A stretch of DNA of 64,000 nt from Canna indica (GCA_034359265.1 CP136893.1:29226001-29290000), one strand, 5' to 3'. Positions 1-9,561 are shown, counted from the stretch's first letter. A program made the numbers and translations. Notes: generated by a model from the letters alone, not told the origin.

Positions 1-450
1 TCAACCCTTAAGCAATCCAAGCTCTGATACCAGAAAAGGATCGGGAAGATCTCATTCAAATCAAATAACAGGCCTGGGAAGGCACGGATTTGAAATGAAG
101 CAAAGCAGAGAAGCGGAAATAAAATAGACTGAATGAGGAGATTTTATTGAAGCGCTTAGGAGAGAAAAAGTCTATTACAGAGAAGGAATAGTAGAACTTC
201 TCGGGTCTCGAGCATGTTCTGCACCTTCATAATAAGTCTCTATAAATAGACTTGAAGGTTGCTTGCTCCTTAAGCAACCAAGGTTGCTTCCTCCCTAAGG
301 AAACTCATCTTTAGTGCGGGTGCTCATTGGGCCCCATCGACCACTAAATGATGGCTTTCCACATGTTGGAAGTGACCTTGACACGACAACACATTGAAAT
401 GAATCTAATCCTTTCAGCATACTAGTACAATAATTGAGCTAAATGTCAAA
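1..450 (-). other. Endogenous pararetrovirus leader/promoter, divergent copy C
   Basis: This segment has the same layout as the leader at 3345-4020 but is clearly diverged from it. It has a tRNA-Met primer site at 21-32, a TATA-like stretch near 237-250 (read on the minus strand), and the shared block GGGCCCCATCG around 330-345. Viral sense is minus. It probably comes from a different virus variant than the 3.3-9.8 kb copy. The left edge lies outside the window. Confidence 0.65.
21..32 (-). promoter_or_regulatory. Viral minus-strand primer binding site (tRNA-Met)
   Basis: The minus strand reads TGGTATCAGAGC, the complement of the 3' end of initiator tRNA-Met used by all Caulimoviridae to prime reverse transcription. 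The same 12-mer is found at 1771-1782 (+) and 3476-3487 (-). Confidence 0.8.
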
Positions 451-729
451 AAGTCGACATTGACAGCTCGGCACGTCCACGTTTGGTGTCCCGTGTCGCG
501 CCCATGTGCTGCACGCTTGGCTTGCCGTGCGCCATGTGCTGTTCCATGCTCAACCGATGGCATCGTTGCTCCCACATATTATAGAGCCGTTTGTCAACAA
601 TCGCTGAAAGCTTGCGCGCGTACACCCTTGGATTACAGTGCTGCGCCATTCGCCGCGGGTCCTTTGACAGTCGCTCAACACATAGAACAGGTATCCCATG
701 TGATTGTGGGTTCCTGCAAAACAAAGCAA
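451..729. other. Unassigned sequence upstream of the divergent viral leader
   Basis: Roughly 280 bp of mixed composition with no recognisable coding signal. From its position between the viral coat fragment and the leader it is probably viral promoter-proximal sequence of copy C, but I see no direct match elsewhere in the window. Confidence 0.35.
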
Positions 730-1059
730 TTAAAGATAACTATGGTGATTCTGTCCTAGCGGTTCACCACCACCGCTTGATGACGAAGCAGGCTTCCGTT
801 CCTGTGCTCGGTCGTCAGGAACTTTGATCTTCTTAGCATAGCCCTGCTTCTTTTCGCAATCTCTTGCGAAATGGCCCTCTTCACCGCAGATGAAACATTT
901 ACCAAGCTTGGCACGCGGCTTGGTATGCGGTTTAGCTTTCTTGCGAGGGTCAGTCTGAGTAGACTTATCCGAGCGAGTCATGGCTGACACAGGTGGGATA
1001 ATTTCTGACTTTTGAGTTGAAGCAGAAGCGTCAGAAATTAATAGATCTACAATTACACA
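730..1059 (-). pseudogene. Pararetroviral coat protein C-terminal fragment with CCHC zinc knuckle (copy C)
   Basis: The minus-strand frame contains a zinc knuckle CFICGEEGHFARDC (C-X2-C-X4-H-X4-C) preceded by a Lys/Pro-rich basic stretch, the typical end of a caulimovirid coat protein that binds the packaged nucleic acid. The knuckle differs from the copy at 7.8 kb and the flanking residues share little with it, so this is a divergent virus variant. The fragment stops where a reverse transcriptase piece begins near 1060, a recombination junction. No complete gene is present. Confidence 0.7.
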
Positions 1060-1195
1060 AAAATTCAATCTCTTCAACGGCTATCTTCATTTTTGTTGGT
1101 GAGAGAATGAGGCCCCATTTTTCGCAGATTTCTAACATCCGTTTTAGATGCTCTGCGTGCTCTTCCTCGGTGTTGGAGAATACCATTTATACTTT
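1060..1195 (-). pseudogene. Reverse transcriptase fragment (about 45 codons)
   Basis: This segment is near-identical to 2206-2330 and 5840-5965, the part of the viral reverse transcriptase just downstream of the YIDD box. It is spliced between a coat protein fragment and the inverted leader arm, showing extensive shuffling of the integrated virus. Confidence 0.75.
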
Positions 1196-1549
1196 ACAGC
1201 TACCTGAAATTTAAAGCCTAGAGTCATCGATACCAAAACTAACACGATTGAAGTCATCTCGCGCCACATCGACAATCTGAAACGATGCCACCAGATGATA
1301 AACAGTACAAGGCAAAGTATCACCTACACAATCTGAAAGAACCTCTGTGCTGTCAAAATCAAATACTGTCAACCAAGACGATAAGAAGGAATCTCACGAG
1401 CTGTAAAGTTATCAAATAGCTGTAAAGTTTCAATAAGTGTTGTACGAAAGAATCTCTTTAGAAAAAGCAAATAGTATGAGTGGACGATGGGGCCCAGAGA
1501 GCACCCGCACTCAATTATTTCGCTTATTCTTGAAGCTTCTTACCTCGTC

Positions 1550-1557
1550 TATATAAG
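1550..1557 (+). promoter_or_regulatory. Viral pregenomic promoter TATA box, arm 1 (plus-facing)
   Basis: TATATAAG lies about 220 bp upstream of the primer site at 1771, the order expected for a caulimovirid pregenomic promoter. In this arm it faces into the core at 1911-3345, antisense to the RT and RNase H fragments there. Confidence 0.6.
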
Positions 1558-1770
1558 GCGACTTAGATAGAGTTGTGATGACACACTGGCATAACCAGAC
1601 AGTTCACACTTCTCTTAAGCTTACCTATTTCCAGTTCTTGTGTGAAGTTTCCAGTTAGCTTTTAATATATAAAGCCTTCTGTTGCTCAGACTCTGTCGAT
1701 CTTACTCTATCCTGCATCTTTAATGATCTGAGATTTTGTAAGAAACGATCCGTATAAGGCGATTTACTTT

Positions 1771-1782
1771 TGGTATCAGAGC
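1771..1782 (+). promoter_or_regulatory. tRNA-Met primer binding site, arm 1
   Basis: TGGTATCAGAGC on the plus strand, the inverted-arm copy of the site at 3476-3487. Confidence 0.8.
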
Positions 1783-1910
1783 TATAACAAATTTCAGGTA
1801 CTTTCGCTATTCTGTTTCCTAAACTTTGCTAGAATTTATTAAATCTTCATACCAGTTTACTTTAAAGGCTGAGATCTACTAGGGTAGACGATAAAGGGGA
1901 TAACAGTACC

Positions 1911-2697
1911 CGATATATCAAACGATGCCACGAGGTCTGGTAAGCTTTGCACAAGTTCCTTGACTCTGGCAATGAGCTCTTTATCGGAGGGTTTTAGTCG
2001 CTTGTCTCCGTGGGGTCCGGTTTTTGAATATAACGGTCCTAATAAGGTCCCCAGGTTTGGAATATAACTCCTGGCATAATTCAAGATTCCCAACCAGGCT
2101 CTCAGACCCGTTTTGGTCATTAAATTTTCCAAGTCAAACGAGACTATCTTCTTAATGATATGGGGTTGGAGCCTTATTTTGCTTCTTCCAATAATTGCTC
2201 CCAAAAATTCAATCTCTTCAACGGCTATCTTCATTTTTGTTGGTGAGAGAATGAGGCCCCATTTTTCGCAGATTTCTAACATCCGTTTTAGATGCTCTGC
2301 GTGCTCTTCCTCGGTGTTGGAGAATACCAATATATCATCAATGTATATGGCTATGAATTTTTCCGTTCCTTGAAAGCATTGATCCATCTTCCTTTGAAAT
2401 ATTGCAGGGGCATTCTTGAGCCCGAACGGCATCACTAGCCATTCATAGAGTCCGCTTGGGACAATAAAAGCTGTCCATGGGATGGATTCTGGATCCATTG
2501 CCACTTGATGAAAACCTGATTTAAGGTCAAACTTAGAAAAGACCTTACTGTTTCCGACTCTTTTGATGATGGTGTTGATTCCCGGTAGACTATACTGGTC
2601 TTTGTAGGTGTTGTCGTTAAGAGTCCTGTAATTGAAAACCAGTCTTTCTTTTCCTTTTGTCTCCTTCTTGGTGATCGGGTCCACTGAAGTCCCTGAT
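1911..2697 (-). pseudogene. Pararetroviral reverse transcriptase fragment (copy A)
   Basis: The minus frame covers the palm and thumb of the reverse transcriptase, including the YIDDILVFS catalytic box, and is almost identical to 5560-6325. It ends abruptly near 2697, where it is joined to the region that normally lies downstream of RNase H. It has no protease and no start. It lies in the core between the two inverted leader arms. Confidence 0.85.
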
Positions 2698-3290
2698 TAG
2701 GTCTTAACATTTCTTCCATCAGTATGTTGATTGCTTCTTCGTTATCATCATTAATTTCTTATGTTTCTTCGTCCCACGCGTAGAGCGCATTAGCTTCTTC
2801 TTGTTTGAACAGAAGATTACTGATAGAGTTGATAGTCAGACTTAATTCCTCTGTTATTGCCATGGGCGCCTTCTGAGTTTCCTTTATAGCTTTTTCCAGG
2901 CTTCCTATATATTCAGTTACATGTGATGGAACTTCTTCTGCAACTGCTAGCTTTGTTGTCAGTCTGGACAGGGCATCCGCCAAGATGTTAAGTTTTCCAT
3001 CTATATGTTCAAAGTTTATCACAATACCTGTGCCAGTGATGTAGTCCACGAAATTTAACCATCTGACCCTCGATGGTTTATTCTGATTGGACTTGTTATG
3101 GAAGCTTATAATCGCTTGGCAGTCTGTCCTCAGCGTTATTTCCTTTTTGTCTAGGTAATGTATCTTTAGAGCGCTAAGAGTTTCCATGCATGCATGGATC
3201 TCCGCATCAATCGTGGATTTTACCACTGGGAATTTTCCGCTGGCGTATGCACATACGCATTCTGTCTGCCTACTGTCATTCTTTTTGTAC
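2697..3290 (-). pseudogene. Pararetroviral RNase H and polyprotein tail fragment (copy A)
   Basis: The minus frame carries the RNase H C-terminal half (DCQAIISFHNKSN and ILADALSRL) and the start of the acidic tail, matching 4890-5480. Here the RNase H frame is open where the copy at 5.37 kb has a one-base deletion. The order RNase H, tail, then RT (reading minus) is permuted relative to the 4.4-7.5 kb copy, so this is a rearranged piece and not a simple deletion product. Confidence 0.8.
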
Positions 3291-3475
3291 CTTTTGGACT
3301 AATTTCTACTAGGATTGCGAATGTATGGGAAATCTTCTCCTATATCAGGTACTGTTATCCCCTTTATCGTCTACCCTAGTAGATCTCAGCCTTTAAAGTA
3401 AACTGGTATGAAGATTTAATAAATTCTAGCAAAGTTTAGGAAACAGAATAGCGAAAGTACCTGAAATTTGTTATA

Positions 3476-3487
3476 GCTCTGATACCA
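3476..3487 (-). promoter_or_regulatory. tRNA-Met primer binding site, arm 2
   Basis: The minus strand reads TGGTATCAGAGC. A possible splice donor (CAG|GTACTT) lies about 14 bp downstream in the viral sense. It is a weak match to the donor consensus. Confidence 0.8.
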
Positions 3488-3700
3488 AAAGTAAATCGCC
3501 TTATACGGATCGTTTCTTACAAAATCTCAGATCATTAAAGATGCAGGATAGAGTAAGATCGACAGAGTCTGAGCAACAGAAGGCTTTATATATTAAAAGC
3601 TAACTGGAAACTTCACACAAGAACTGGAAATAGGTAAGCTTAAGAGAAGTGTGAACTGTCTGGTTATGCCAGTGTGTCCTCACAACTCTATCTAAGTCGC

Positions 3701-3708
3701 CTTATATA
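3701..3708 (-). promoter_or_regulatory. Viral promoter TATA box, arm 2 (minus-facing)
   Basis: TATATAAG on the minus strand, upstream of the primer site at 3476. It points towards arm 1, so the two arm promoters are convergent over the RT/RNase H core. Confidence 0.6.
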
Positions 3709-3921
3709 GACGAGGTAAGAAGCTTCAAGAATAAGCGAAATAATTGAGTGCGGGTGCTCTCTGGGCCCCATCGTCCACTCATACTATTTGCTTTTTCTAA
3801 AGAGATTCTTTCGTACAACACTTATTGAAACTTTACAGCTATTTGATAACTTTACAGCTCGTGAGATTCCTTCTTATCGTCCTGGTTGACAGTATTTGAT
3901 TTTGACAGCACAGAGGTTCTT

Positions 3922-4350
3922 TCAGATTGTGTAGGTGATACTTTGCCTTGTACTGTTTATCATCTGGTGGCATCGTTTCAGATTGTCGATGTGGCGCGAG
4001 ATGACTTCAATCGTGTTAGTTTCCCATTTGTGGATTGAGTCCGTCTGTTCGACCCTTGCTTTTTGTAGGAAACTTATGGCGATGAGTTTTTCTAACTCTG
4101 CAATCGTCGCCAAGGTTTGATCTGCATGGATTTTATGGATTTTCTCTGCCCATTTCGCTTCTTGTTCGTGGGTTTTGGGCTTCTTAAACAGTACTTTTCC
4201 TGTTAACCGTTCTAGCTCTTTCATTCCTGTGTTGGTGTGTGTTACTCCGCCGAGAACAGCCCAGTGTTGGGCATTGGAGATGCTTTTCTTTGTCGTCCAA
4301 AGGGTTTGACGATGAGCGATTGCTTGATGCTGTAAATCATCAAAGATCAT
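3922..4350 (-). CDS. Extra 3'-proximal viral ORF, tungrovirus ORF4 position, unknown function
   Basis: An open frame of about 142 codons from the ATG at 4350 lies downstream of the polyprotein tail and upstream of the pregenomic promoter. Most badnaviruses have no ORF there; rice tungro bacilliform virus has its ORF4 at this place. The product is predicted to be helical and charged, with no motif I recognise. Four bases before the ATG is a strong splice acceptor-like sequence (a T-rich run then TTTTGCAG at 4355-4362). Tungrovirus ORF4 is known to be made from a spliced RNA, so this fits. Whether the protein is homologous to tungrovirus P4 cannot be judged without a profile search. It could instead be a lineage-specific accessory gene. 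Confidence 0.55.
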   Translation of the reverse strand: MIFDDLQHQAIAHRQTLWTTKKSISNAQHWAVLGGVTHTNTGMKELERLTGKVLFKKPKTHEQEAKWAEKIHKIHADQTLATIAELEKLIAISFLQKARVEQTDSIHKWETNTIEVISRHIDNLKRCHQMINSTRQSITYTI

Positions 4351-4354
4351 CTTT

Positions 4355-4372
4355 CTGCAAAACAAACATTAA
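4355..4372 (-). promoter_or_regulatory. Splice acceptor-like site before the 3' viral ORF
   Basis: On the minus strand a T-rich stretch ends in TTTTGCAG, followed by AAAG and the ATG of the 3' ORF. It is about 75 bp after the stop of the polyprotein tail. Inferred from consensus only; no transcript evidence. Confidence 0.4.
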
Positions 4373-4431
4373 AATGAGATTAAATATTTATGCGGATTTT
4401 AGTGAGGGGTCATCCGCTTCCCCTATGCTCG

Positions 4432-5370
4432 CTATTCTTCTTCTTGGTCTTTGACGGGGTTTTTCCCTTTGCAGAGGGTGTCATAATCCCCTTCTCCTAT
4501 TTGATTACCGCTCTGTCGTTCTAATTCTTCCAAGAGTCTATCAGGTCGCCATATCATTCTATCAGGGTTTTGTTGTTGTAATGCCCTGTAGAATTCATCT
4601 GTTTCTCTGAACAATTTCTTCATGGCCTTTTGGTACCTATTTTCATCCTCAGTGATCCTGTCGATGTAGTCTGCCCGTTCTTCTTCCTTTCCTCTTGATG
4701 ATTCTGGTTGGTCGTCAGTTGCCAGACTTCTTTCGAATGTCTCCTGTATTCTCCTCAGCTGTTCATCCATCCATTCTTCTCCTTCTTTTTCCTTCATGTA
4801 ATCTTCTAAGTAATCATCCCAGGATGGTATGTCTGATGCTCTCAAAGGCGTGCCGTAGTAGAAACTTTCCTCAGGGTAGTATTCGTAGTAATTAGGTCTT
4901 AACATTTCTTCCATCAGTATGCTGATTGCTTCTTCGTTATCATCATTAATTTCTTCTGTTTCTTCGTCCCACGCGTAGAGCGCATTAGCTTCTTCTTGTT
5001 TGAACAGAAGATTACTGATAGAGTTGATAGTCAGGCTTAATTCCTCTGTTATTGCCATGGGCGCCTTCTGAGTTTCCTTTATAGCTTTTTCCAGACTTCC
5101 TATATATTCAGTTACATGTGATGGAACTTCTTCTGCAACTGCTAGCTTTGTTGTCAGTCTGGACAGGGCATCCGCCAAGATGTTAAGTTTTCCATCTATA
5201 TGTTCAAAGTTTATCACAATACCTGTGCCAGTGATGTAGTCCACGAAATTTAACCATCTGACCCTCGATGGTTTATTCTGATTGGACTTGTTATGGAAGC
5301 TTATAATCGCTTGGCAGTCTGTCCTCAGCGTTATTTCCTTTTTGTCTAGGTAATGTATCTTTAGAGCGTA
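4432..5370 (-). pseudogene. RNase H C-terminal part and long acidic polyprotein tail (copy B)
   Basis: This frame continues the polyprotein after a one-base deletion near 5369 (a C is missing relative to 3170). It begins inside RNase H (DCQAIISFHNKSN, ILADALSRL) and continues for about 220 residues as a Glu/Lys-rich, mostly helical tail with no known domain, ending at 4432. The tail is longer than I would expect after RNase H in a badnavirus. The frameshift separates it from the RT-containing ORF upstream. Confidence 0.8.
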
Positions 5371-7493
5371 AGAGTTTCCATGCATGCATGGATCTCCGCA
5401 TCAATCGTGGATTTTACCACTGGGAATTTTCCGCTGGCGTATGCACATACGCGTTCTGTCTGCCTACTGTCATTCTTTTTGTTCTTCCATTTGCAGACCC
5501 CGCCCCATCCTTCCATACACCCATCTGTTTCCAATATAATGTACGCATCAGGGGGTGGCAACTCGAGGTCTGGTAAGCTTTGCACAAGTTCCTTGACTCT
5601 GGCAATGAGCTCTTTATCGGAGGGTTTTAGTCGCTTGTCTTCGTGGGGTCCGGTTTTTGAATATAACGGTCCTAATAAGGTCCCCAGGTTTGGAATATAA
5701 CTCCTAGCATAATTCAAGATTCCCAGCCAGGCTCTCAGACCCGTTTTGGTCATTAAATTTTCCAAGTCAAACGAGACTATCTTCTTAATGATATGGGGTT
5801 GGAGCCTTATTTTGCTTCTTCCAATAATTGCTCCTAAAAATTCAATCTCTTCAACGGCTATCTTCATTTTTGTTGGTGAGAGAATGAGGCCCCATTTTTC
5901 GCAGATTTCTAACATCCGTTTTAGATGCTCTGCGTGCTCTTCCTCGGTGTTGGAGAATACCAATATATCATCAATGTATATGGCTATGAATTTTTCCGTT
6001 CCTTGAAAGCATTGATCCATCTTCCTTTGAAATATTGCAGGGGCATTCTTGAGCCCGAACGGCATCACTAGCCATTCATAGAGTCCGCTTGGGACAATAA
6101 AAGCTGTCCATGGGATGGATTCTGGATCCATTGCCACTTGATGAAAACCTGATTTAAGGTCAAACTTAGAAAAGACCTTACTGTTTCCGACTCTTTTGAT
6201 GATGGTGTTGATTCCCGGTAGACTATACTGGTCTTTGTAGGTGTTGTCGTTAAGAGTCCTGTAATTGAAAACCAGTCTTTCTTTTCCTTTTGTCTCCTTC
6301 TTGGTGATCGGGTCCACTGAAGTCCCTGAATTAACAATCATGGCCATTGTCCTGTGCCTGCTAGAACTTGGCCTTATCACTCCTATTTGAAGGAGGCTAC
6401 TGATATGCCGGTCATATTGGTCCTTCATGGATGGCGTAACATGCTTCAGGGGTTTGTCCTGTATTGTCAGATCAGGGTTTATTATATCTATCTTGCAGGT
6501 TACCTGATTTTTGCTCCAGTGAGTCGTTGGATCTTCTCCAATGTAACCTTGATCTCTTAGCCTTTGGAGTAATGGCTTGAACCTTCTTTGGAATTTCTCA
6601 GATTCCTTGGCTTCGTGACTGGTCGTGGTACTGAATATGTCTATGCATTCATCTTCTGTTAGCTCTAATTCTTCAAGTGCCGTTACTGATGCTATTTCGG
6701 CATCCGTCCTTGTTGTAATAGTGGTGAGCTTTTTATAGAATGTGATGGCTTGGTCTTCTATTCTAAGACCGGAATCCTGATCCACACAACACACAGTAGC
6801 CCCTGTATCTAGGATGGCTTGTACTTTGAAGGTCTTGACCTGAGGGATCTCCATGATTATTGTCATATTATACAGCCGATTTAGGACTCTCTTTCCCTTC
6901 GGCTGATCGACTTTGTCCGCTATGGTAGCGTACTCTTGAGGCAACGTAGATAGTTTGTTCGTGCTTTCTGGCTCTTGAATCTTTAACTTTCTTGGTATCA
7001 ACTTGATGTCTTCTCTGGTGGGTAATTCAAAATCTTCTTGAATGGGAAATTTGCCTTTTCTTTCTCTGGCGTCTTCTTTGATGCTCAGATTGTGGAACTC
7101 TTCTTCTAAGTCTTCTAACTGTTGTTCCCTGAGGTCCTTGACTTCCTTCTTCAAGGTCTCATTTTCCTCTTTTAACGCCTTGTTTTCCTCTTTGACGTAC
7201 TTGTTTTCCATCATTAAATAGTTTGCATAATCAAGTAATTCCCTAATTAGCATATCTTTGTCCTGATATTGTGGGAAACTCTGCTTGATTATATTTAACT
7301 TTCTTCCCAAAGTAAATCGTGAGCACATAGGACATACCGTTAGTAGGCAATTCCGGCAGTGTGCTCTCATTTTGGGGTTTGTAAACTCCTTGCAGCATGT
7401 ACAACGCTCGCAACCCAGGGAGATTTCTTCCTGATTATCCTCCCATCTATGTATACAATTTTCCATATTATCTGGGAGGCTGATTTTAGTTCT
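5361..7493 (-). pseudogene. Pararetroviral polyprotein: Cys-rich motif, protease, reverse transcriptase, RNase H (copy B)
   Basis: The ORF has about 701 codons from the ATG at 7466. Residues 22-48 form the pattern CX2CX11CX2CX4CX2C, the second cysteine motif typical of badna- and tungroviruses. A coiled coil (KEENKALKEENETLKKEV) follows near residues 85-125. The aspartic protease DTGA is near residue 219, the RT box YIDDILVFS near 497 and the RNase H start (ETDGC) near 644. The frame is the same as the coat protein ORF at 7494-8509, separated by one TGA at 7494-7496, so coat and pol were one polyprotein. A one-base deletion near 5369 shifts RNase H out of frame. Two lesions make this copy non-coding for the full product. 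Confidence 0.9.
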
Positions 7494-8509
7494 TCAATTG
7501 TTTTTCGTTGTTCTCCATGTCTGCTCCGTTGTTTCAGAAGTTGTGGTAACCATAACCGTTGCTTCCTCGTCGCTTACCCATATGACGAAGGCTGTGTCAT
7601 ATGGAAGCTCTGATTGTTCTAAGAAAAGAGTATGTGTGGTTCCATTTTCACCTTCCGAAAATGAACAGATAGCACCGCTGTCTGGTTCATTTTGATCTAT
7701 TGACAGAACATCCCATTCTTCTGGCAATTCTAGGTTGTCAACAATTGCTGCCCTGGCGATGTTCCCTTGTTTCTTTTTGCATTCTCTTGCAAAGTGGCCT
7801 TCTTCACCACAGATAAAGCATTTGCATTTCTTCATTCTTTCAGAATACTTTTTCTTGAAGATTCTCACATGAGTTTCATGCAGCTTTCCTTTATAATTTT
7901 TAGCCTTCCTTAGGCCATACTTCTTGGACTTATTGTAGTAGCCTGGTAACGGGATCTTACTGCAAATTGATAGATCTTTCAGGCTTCTTTGGAAAGCTGC
8001 CCTTTTACATTGTTCTTCAATGTACTGATAAATGAAATGGATTCTGGGTACTACTCCAATCGTATTTCCTGGATGTTTGAGCTTGAATGCAGTCTCTAAT
8101 TCTTTGCCTATAATTGGTGGCATTTTCCTGAAGATCTTTTCTGAAAGTTCGGGAGAGATATACATTCTTCCTGATTTCGAGGCTAATACCTTGTAGTCAT
8201 TTAGATACTCAAACAGATCTTTGACATTGGCACAAGTAAGCCTTTCCAGGTCTTCGTAAGCTCTGTTTTGCTCATCTGTTGAACCTGTAGTTGGGTCTTC
8301 TAGTAGTACCATTCTTCGTACCTGGGATATGATATTCTGTGGATCCTCTGCTATAGAAACAATTTCTTCGTATTCGGTGGGGTAAGCCATTCGCCATTGC
8401 ATCCACATCTTTTTCTCATTTTCTCCCAGTAGATTTTCCACAAAGCATACCTTTGCTCGATTGTCCGTCCATGTCCTTTCATTCAATAGATTGAGGGTGA
8501 TAGATTCCC
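7494..8509 (-). pseudogene. Pararetroviral coat protein region (copy B)
   Basis: The minus frame has the badnavirus-type coat domain: SEKIFRKMP, then FKLKHPGNTIG, the conserved IPLPGYYNKSKKYGLRK block, a basic stretch and the zinc knuckle CFICGEEGHFAREC. The ATG at 8573 often chosen for this frame is false: above 8509 the sequence is the antisense of the palindromic coat copy at 8510-8929. The N-terminal half of the coat protein and the end of the movement protein are therefore missing here. The frame closes with TGA at 7494-7496, which separates it from the protease ORF in the same frame. Confidence 0.88.
7676..8093 (-). repeat. Coat-gene palindrome, arm 1
   Basis: Reverse complement of 8510-8929 with only a few differences by eye (for example GGA against CGA near 8072). 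A spacer of 416 bp lies between the arms and is itself coat gene sequence. Confidence 0.88.
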
Positions 8510-8929
8510 AGACTGCATTCAAGCTCAAACATCCACGAAATACGATTGGAGTAGTACCCAGAATCCATTTCATTTATCAGTACATTGAAGAACAATGTAA
8601 AAGGGCAGCTTTCCAAAGAAGCCTGAAAGATCTATCAATTTGCAGTAAGATCCCGTTACCAGGCTACTACAATAAGTCCAAGAAGTATGGCCTAAGGAAG
8701 GCTAAAAATTATAAAGGAAAGCCGCATGAAACTCATGTGAGAATCTTCAAGAAAAAGTATTCTGAAAGAATGAAGAAATGCAAATGCTTTATCTGTGGTG
8801 AAGAAGGCCACTTTGCAAGAGAATGCAAAAAGAAACAAGGGAACATCGCTAGGGCAGCAATTGTTGACAACCTAGAATTGCCAGAAGAATGGGATGTTCT
8901 GTCAATAGATCAAAATGAACCAGACAGCG
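8510..8929 (+). pseudogene. Inverted coat protein fragment, palindrome arm 2
   Basis: The plus strand encodes the same coat segment as 7676-8093 (GYYNKSKKYGLRK and the CFICGEEGHFAREC knuckle) in opposite orientation. It joins at 8509/8510 to the coat gene and at 8929/8930 to the movement protein fragment. A transcript across 7676-8929 would fold into a stem of about 420 bp. Confidence 0.88.
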
Positions 8930-9561
8930 ATGTATATCTCTCGAAAATCATGGATACTAATCATCATATCTGGAGCCGTGTAGGCTAATTGAGTTCCTGA
9001 GGTGAGGTCCACCTCCATGGTGCTGATAATGGAACGGTCATCTTACCACCTTGTATCTCTTAGAAGGATAAGAGCATTCACACCAGCACTTCTCCTGTGC
9101 AAGGTGTGTAGGCGGATCATAATGATGCCTAGGTGCAGATGTTGAAGCCCTTCCTGTACTAACACTGAGTAGCTTTGGTCAGTGATAAAAGGAAGTTCGA
9201 GTTGAGCACCTTCTGTTACCAGAATCCTTTCATCGGAATAATATTGATAGACTCGGTGGTTGCGCTCAGCCCAACCTGCTTGATATAGAGTTTCAGCAGG
9301 TACCTGTTGCGCTCGCTGATATTGTGATAGTGTCAGCTCAGCATTTGGGTCTATCTGTGACTCTAGGCTTCGGTTGAAGCCTCGTCGTCTGGATGAAGTT
9401 TGGACTCTCCTTTGGAGTTCATGTCTCAGGCGGTTGCTGAGGCGGTAATTCCTGATCTGATCATCAATAGTTGGCTGCCTGTTGTCGTTGCCGGCTATTG
9501 ATGGTCTTGGGTTAAGCACTTCTGTTCGTGAAGAGGTAGAAGCTCTCCTTGTTGTAGTCAT
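8930..9561 (-). pseudogene. Pararetroviral movement protein N-terminal region (copy B)
   Basis: The frame starts with ATG at 9561 and contains the typical badnavirus movement-protein N-domain features: DERILVTEGAQLELPF, then a YSVL..LHLG segment and LHRRSAGVNALILLRDTRW. A TAA at 9043-9045 interrupts it, but the same frame continues to about 8930 with residues expected of the family (MEVDLTSGTQ, PDMMIS), so this is a nonsense mutation and not the true end. The region is cut at 8929 by the inverted coat fragment. Movement proteins open plasmodesmata for cell-to-cell spread; this copy cannot be complete. Confidence 0.85.

Larger units (their letters stand above)
1247..1908 (+). repeat. Inverted repeat arm 1: viral leader/promoter in plus orientation
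   Basis: This arm is the reverse complement of 3348-4020. Matching landmarks are the block ending in GACGATAAAGGGG, the primer site, the TATA box and the GCGCCACATCGACAATC block. The arms flank a core of about 1.44 kb of RT and RNase H sequence. Identity is very high by eye, suggesting a recent duplication or gene conversion between arms. Confidence 0.85.
3348..4020 (-). repeat. Inverted repeat arm 2: viral leader/promoter in minus orientation
   Basis: Reverse complement of 1247-1908. Reading minus it holds the last codons of the 3922-4350 ORF, the TATA box at 3701-3708 and the primer site at 3476-3487. The virus copy breaks off about 130 bp beyond the primer site, so the 5' small ORFs are missing here. 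Confidence 0.85.

Noticed and set aside
1017..2373. Plus-strand frames such as 2113-2373 as viral proteins
   Set aside because: Antisense shadows of the reverse transcriptase; repeated at 5746-6006 only because the RT sequence is repeated.
8510..8573. ATG at 8573 as the start of the viral coat protein
   Set aside because: The residues from 8573 to 8510 are the antisense of the inverted coat fragment (palindrome arm 2), so this start is created by the rearrangement.
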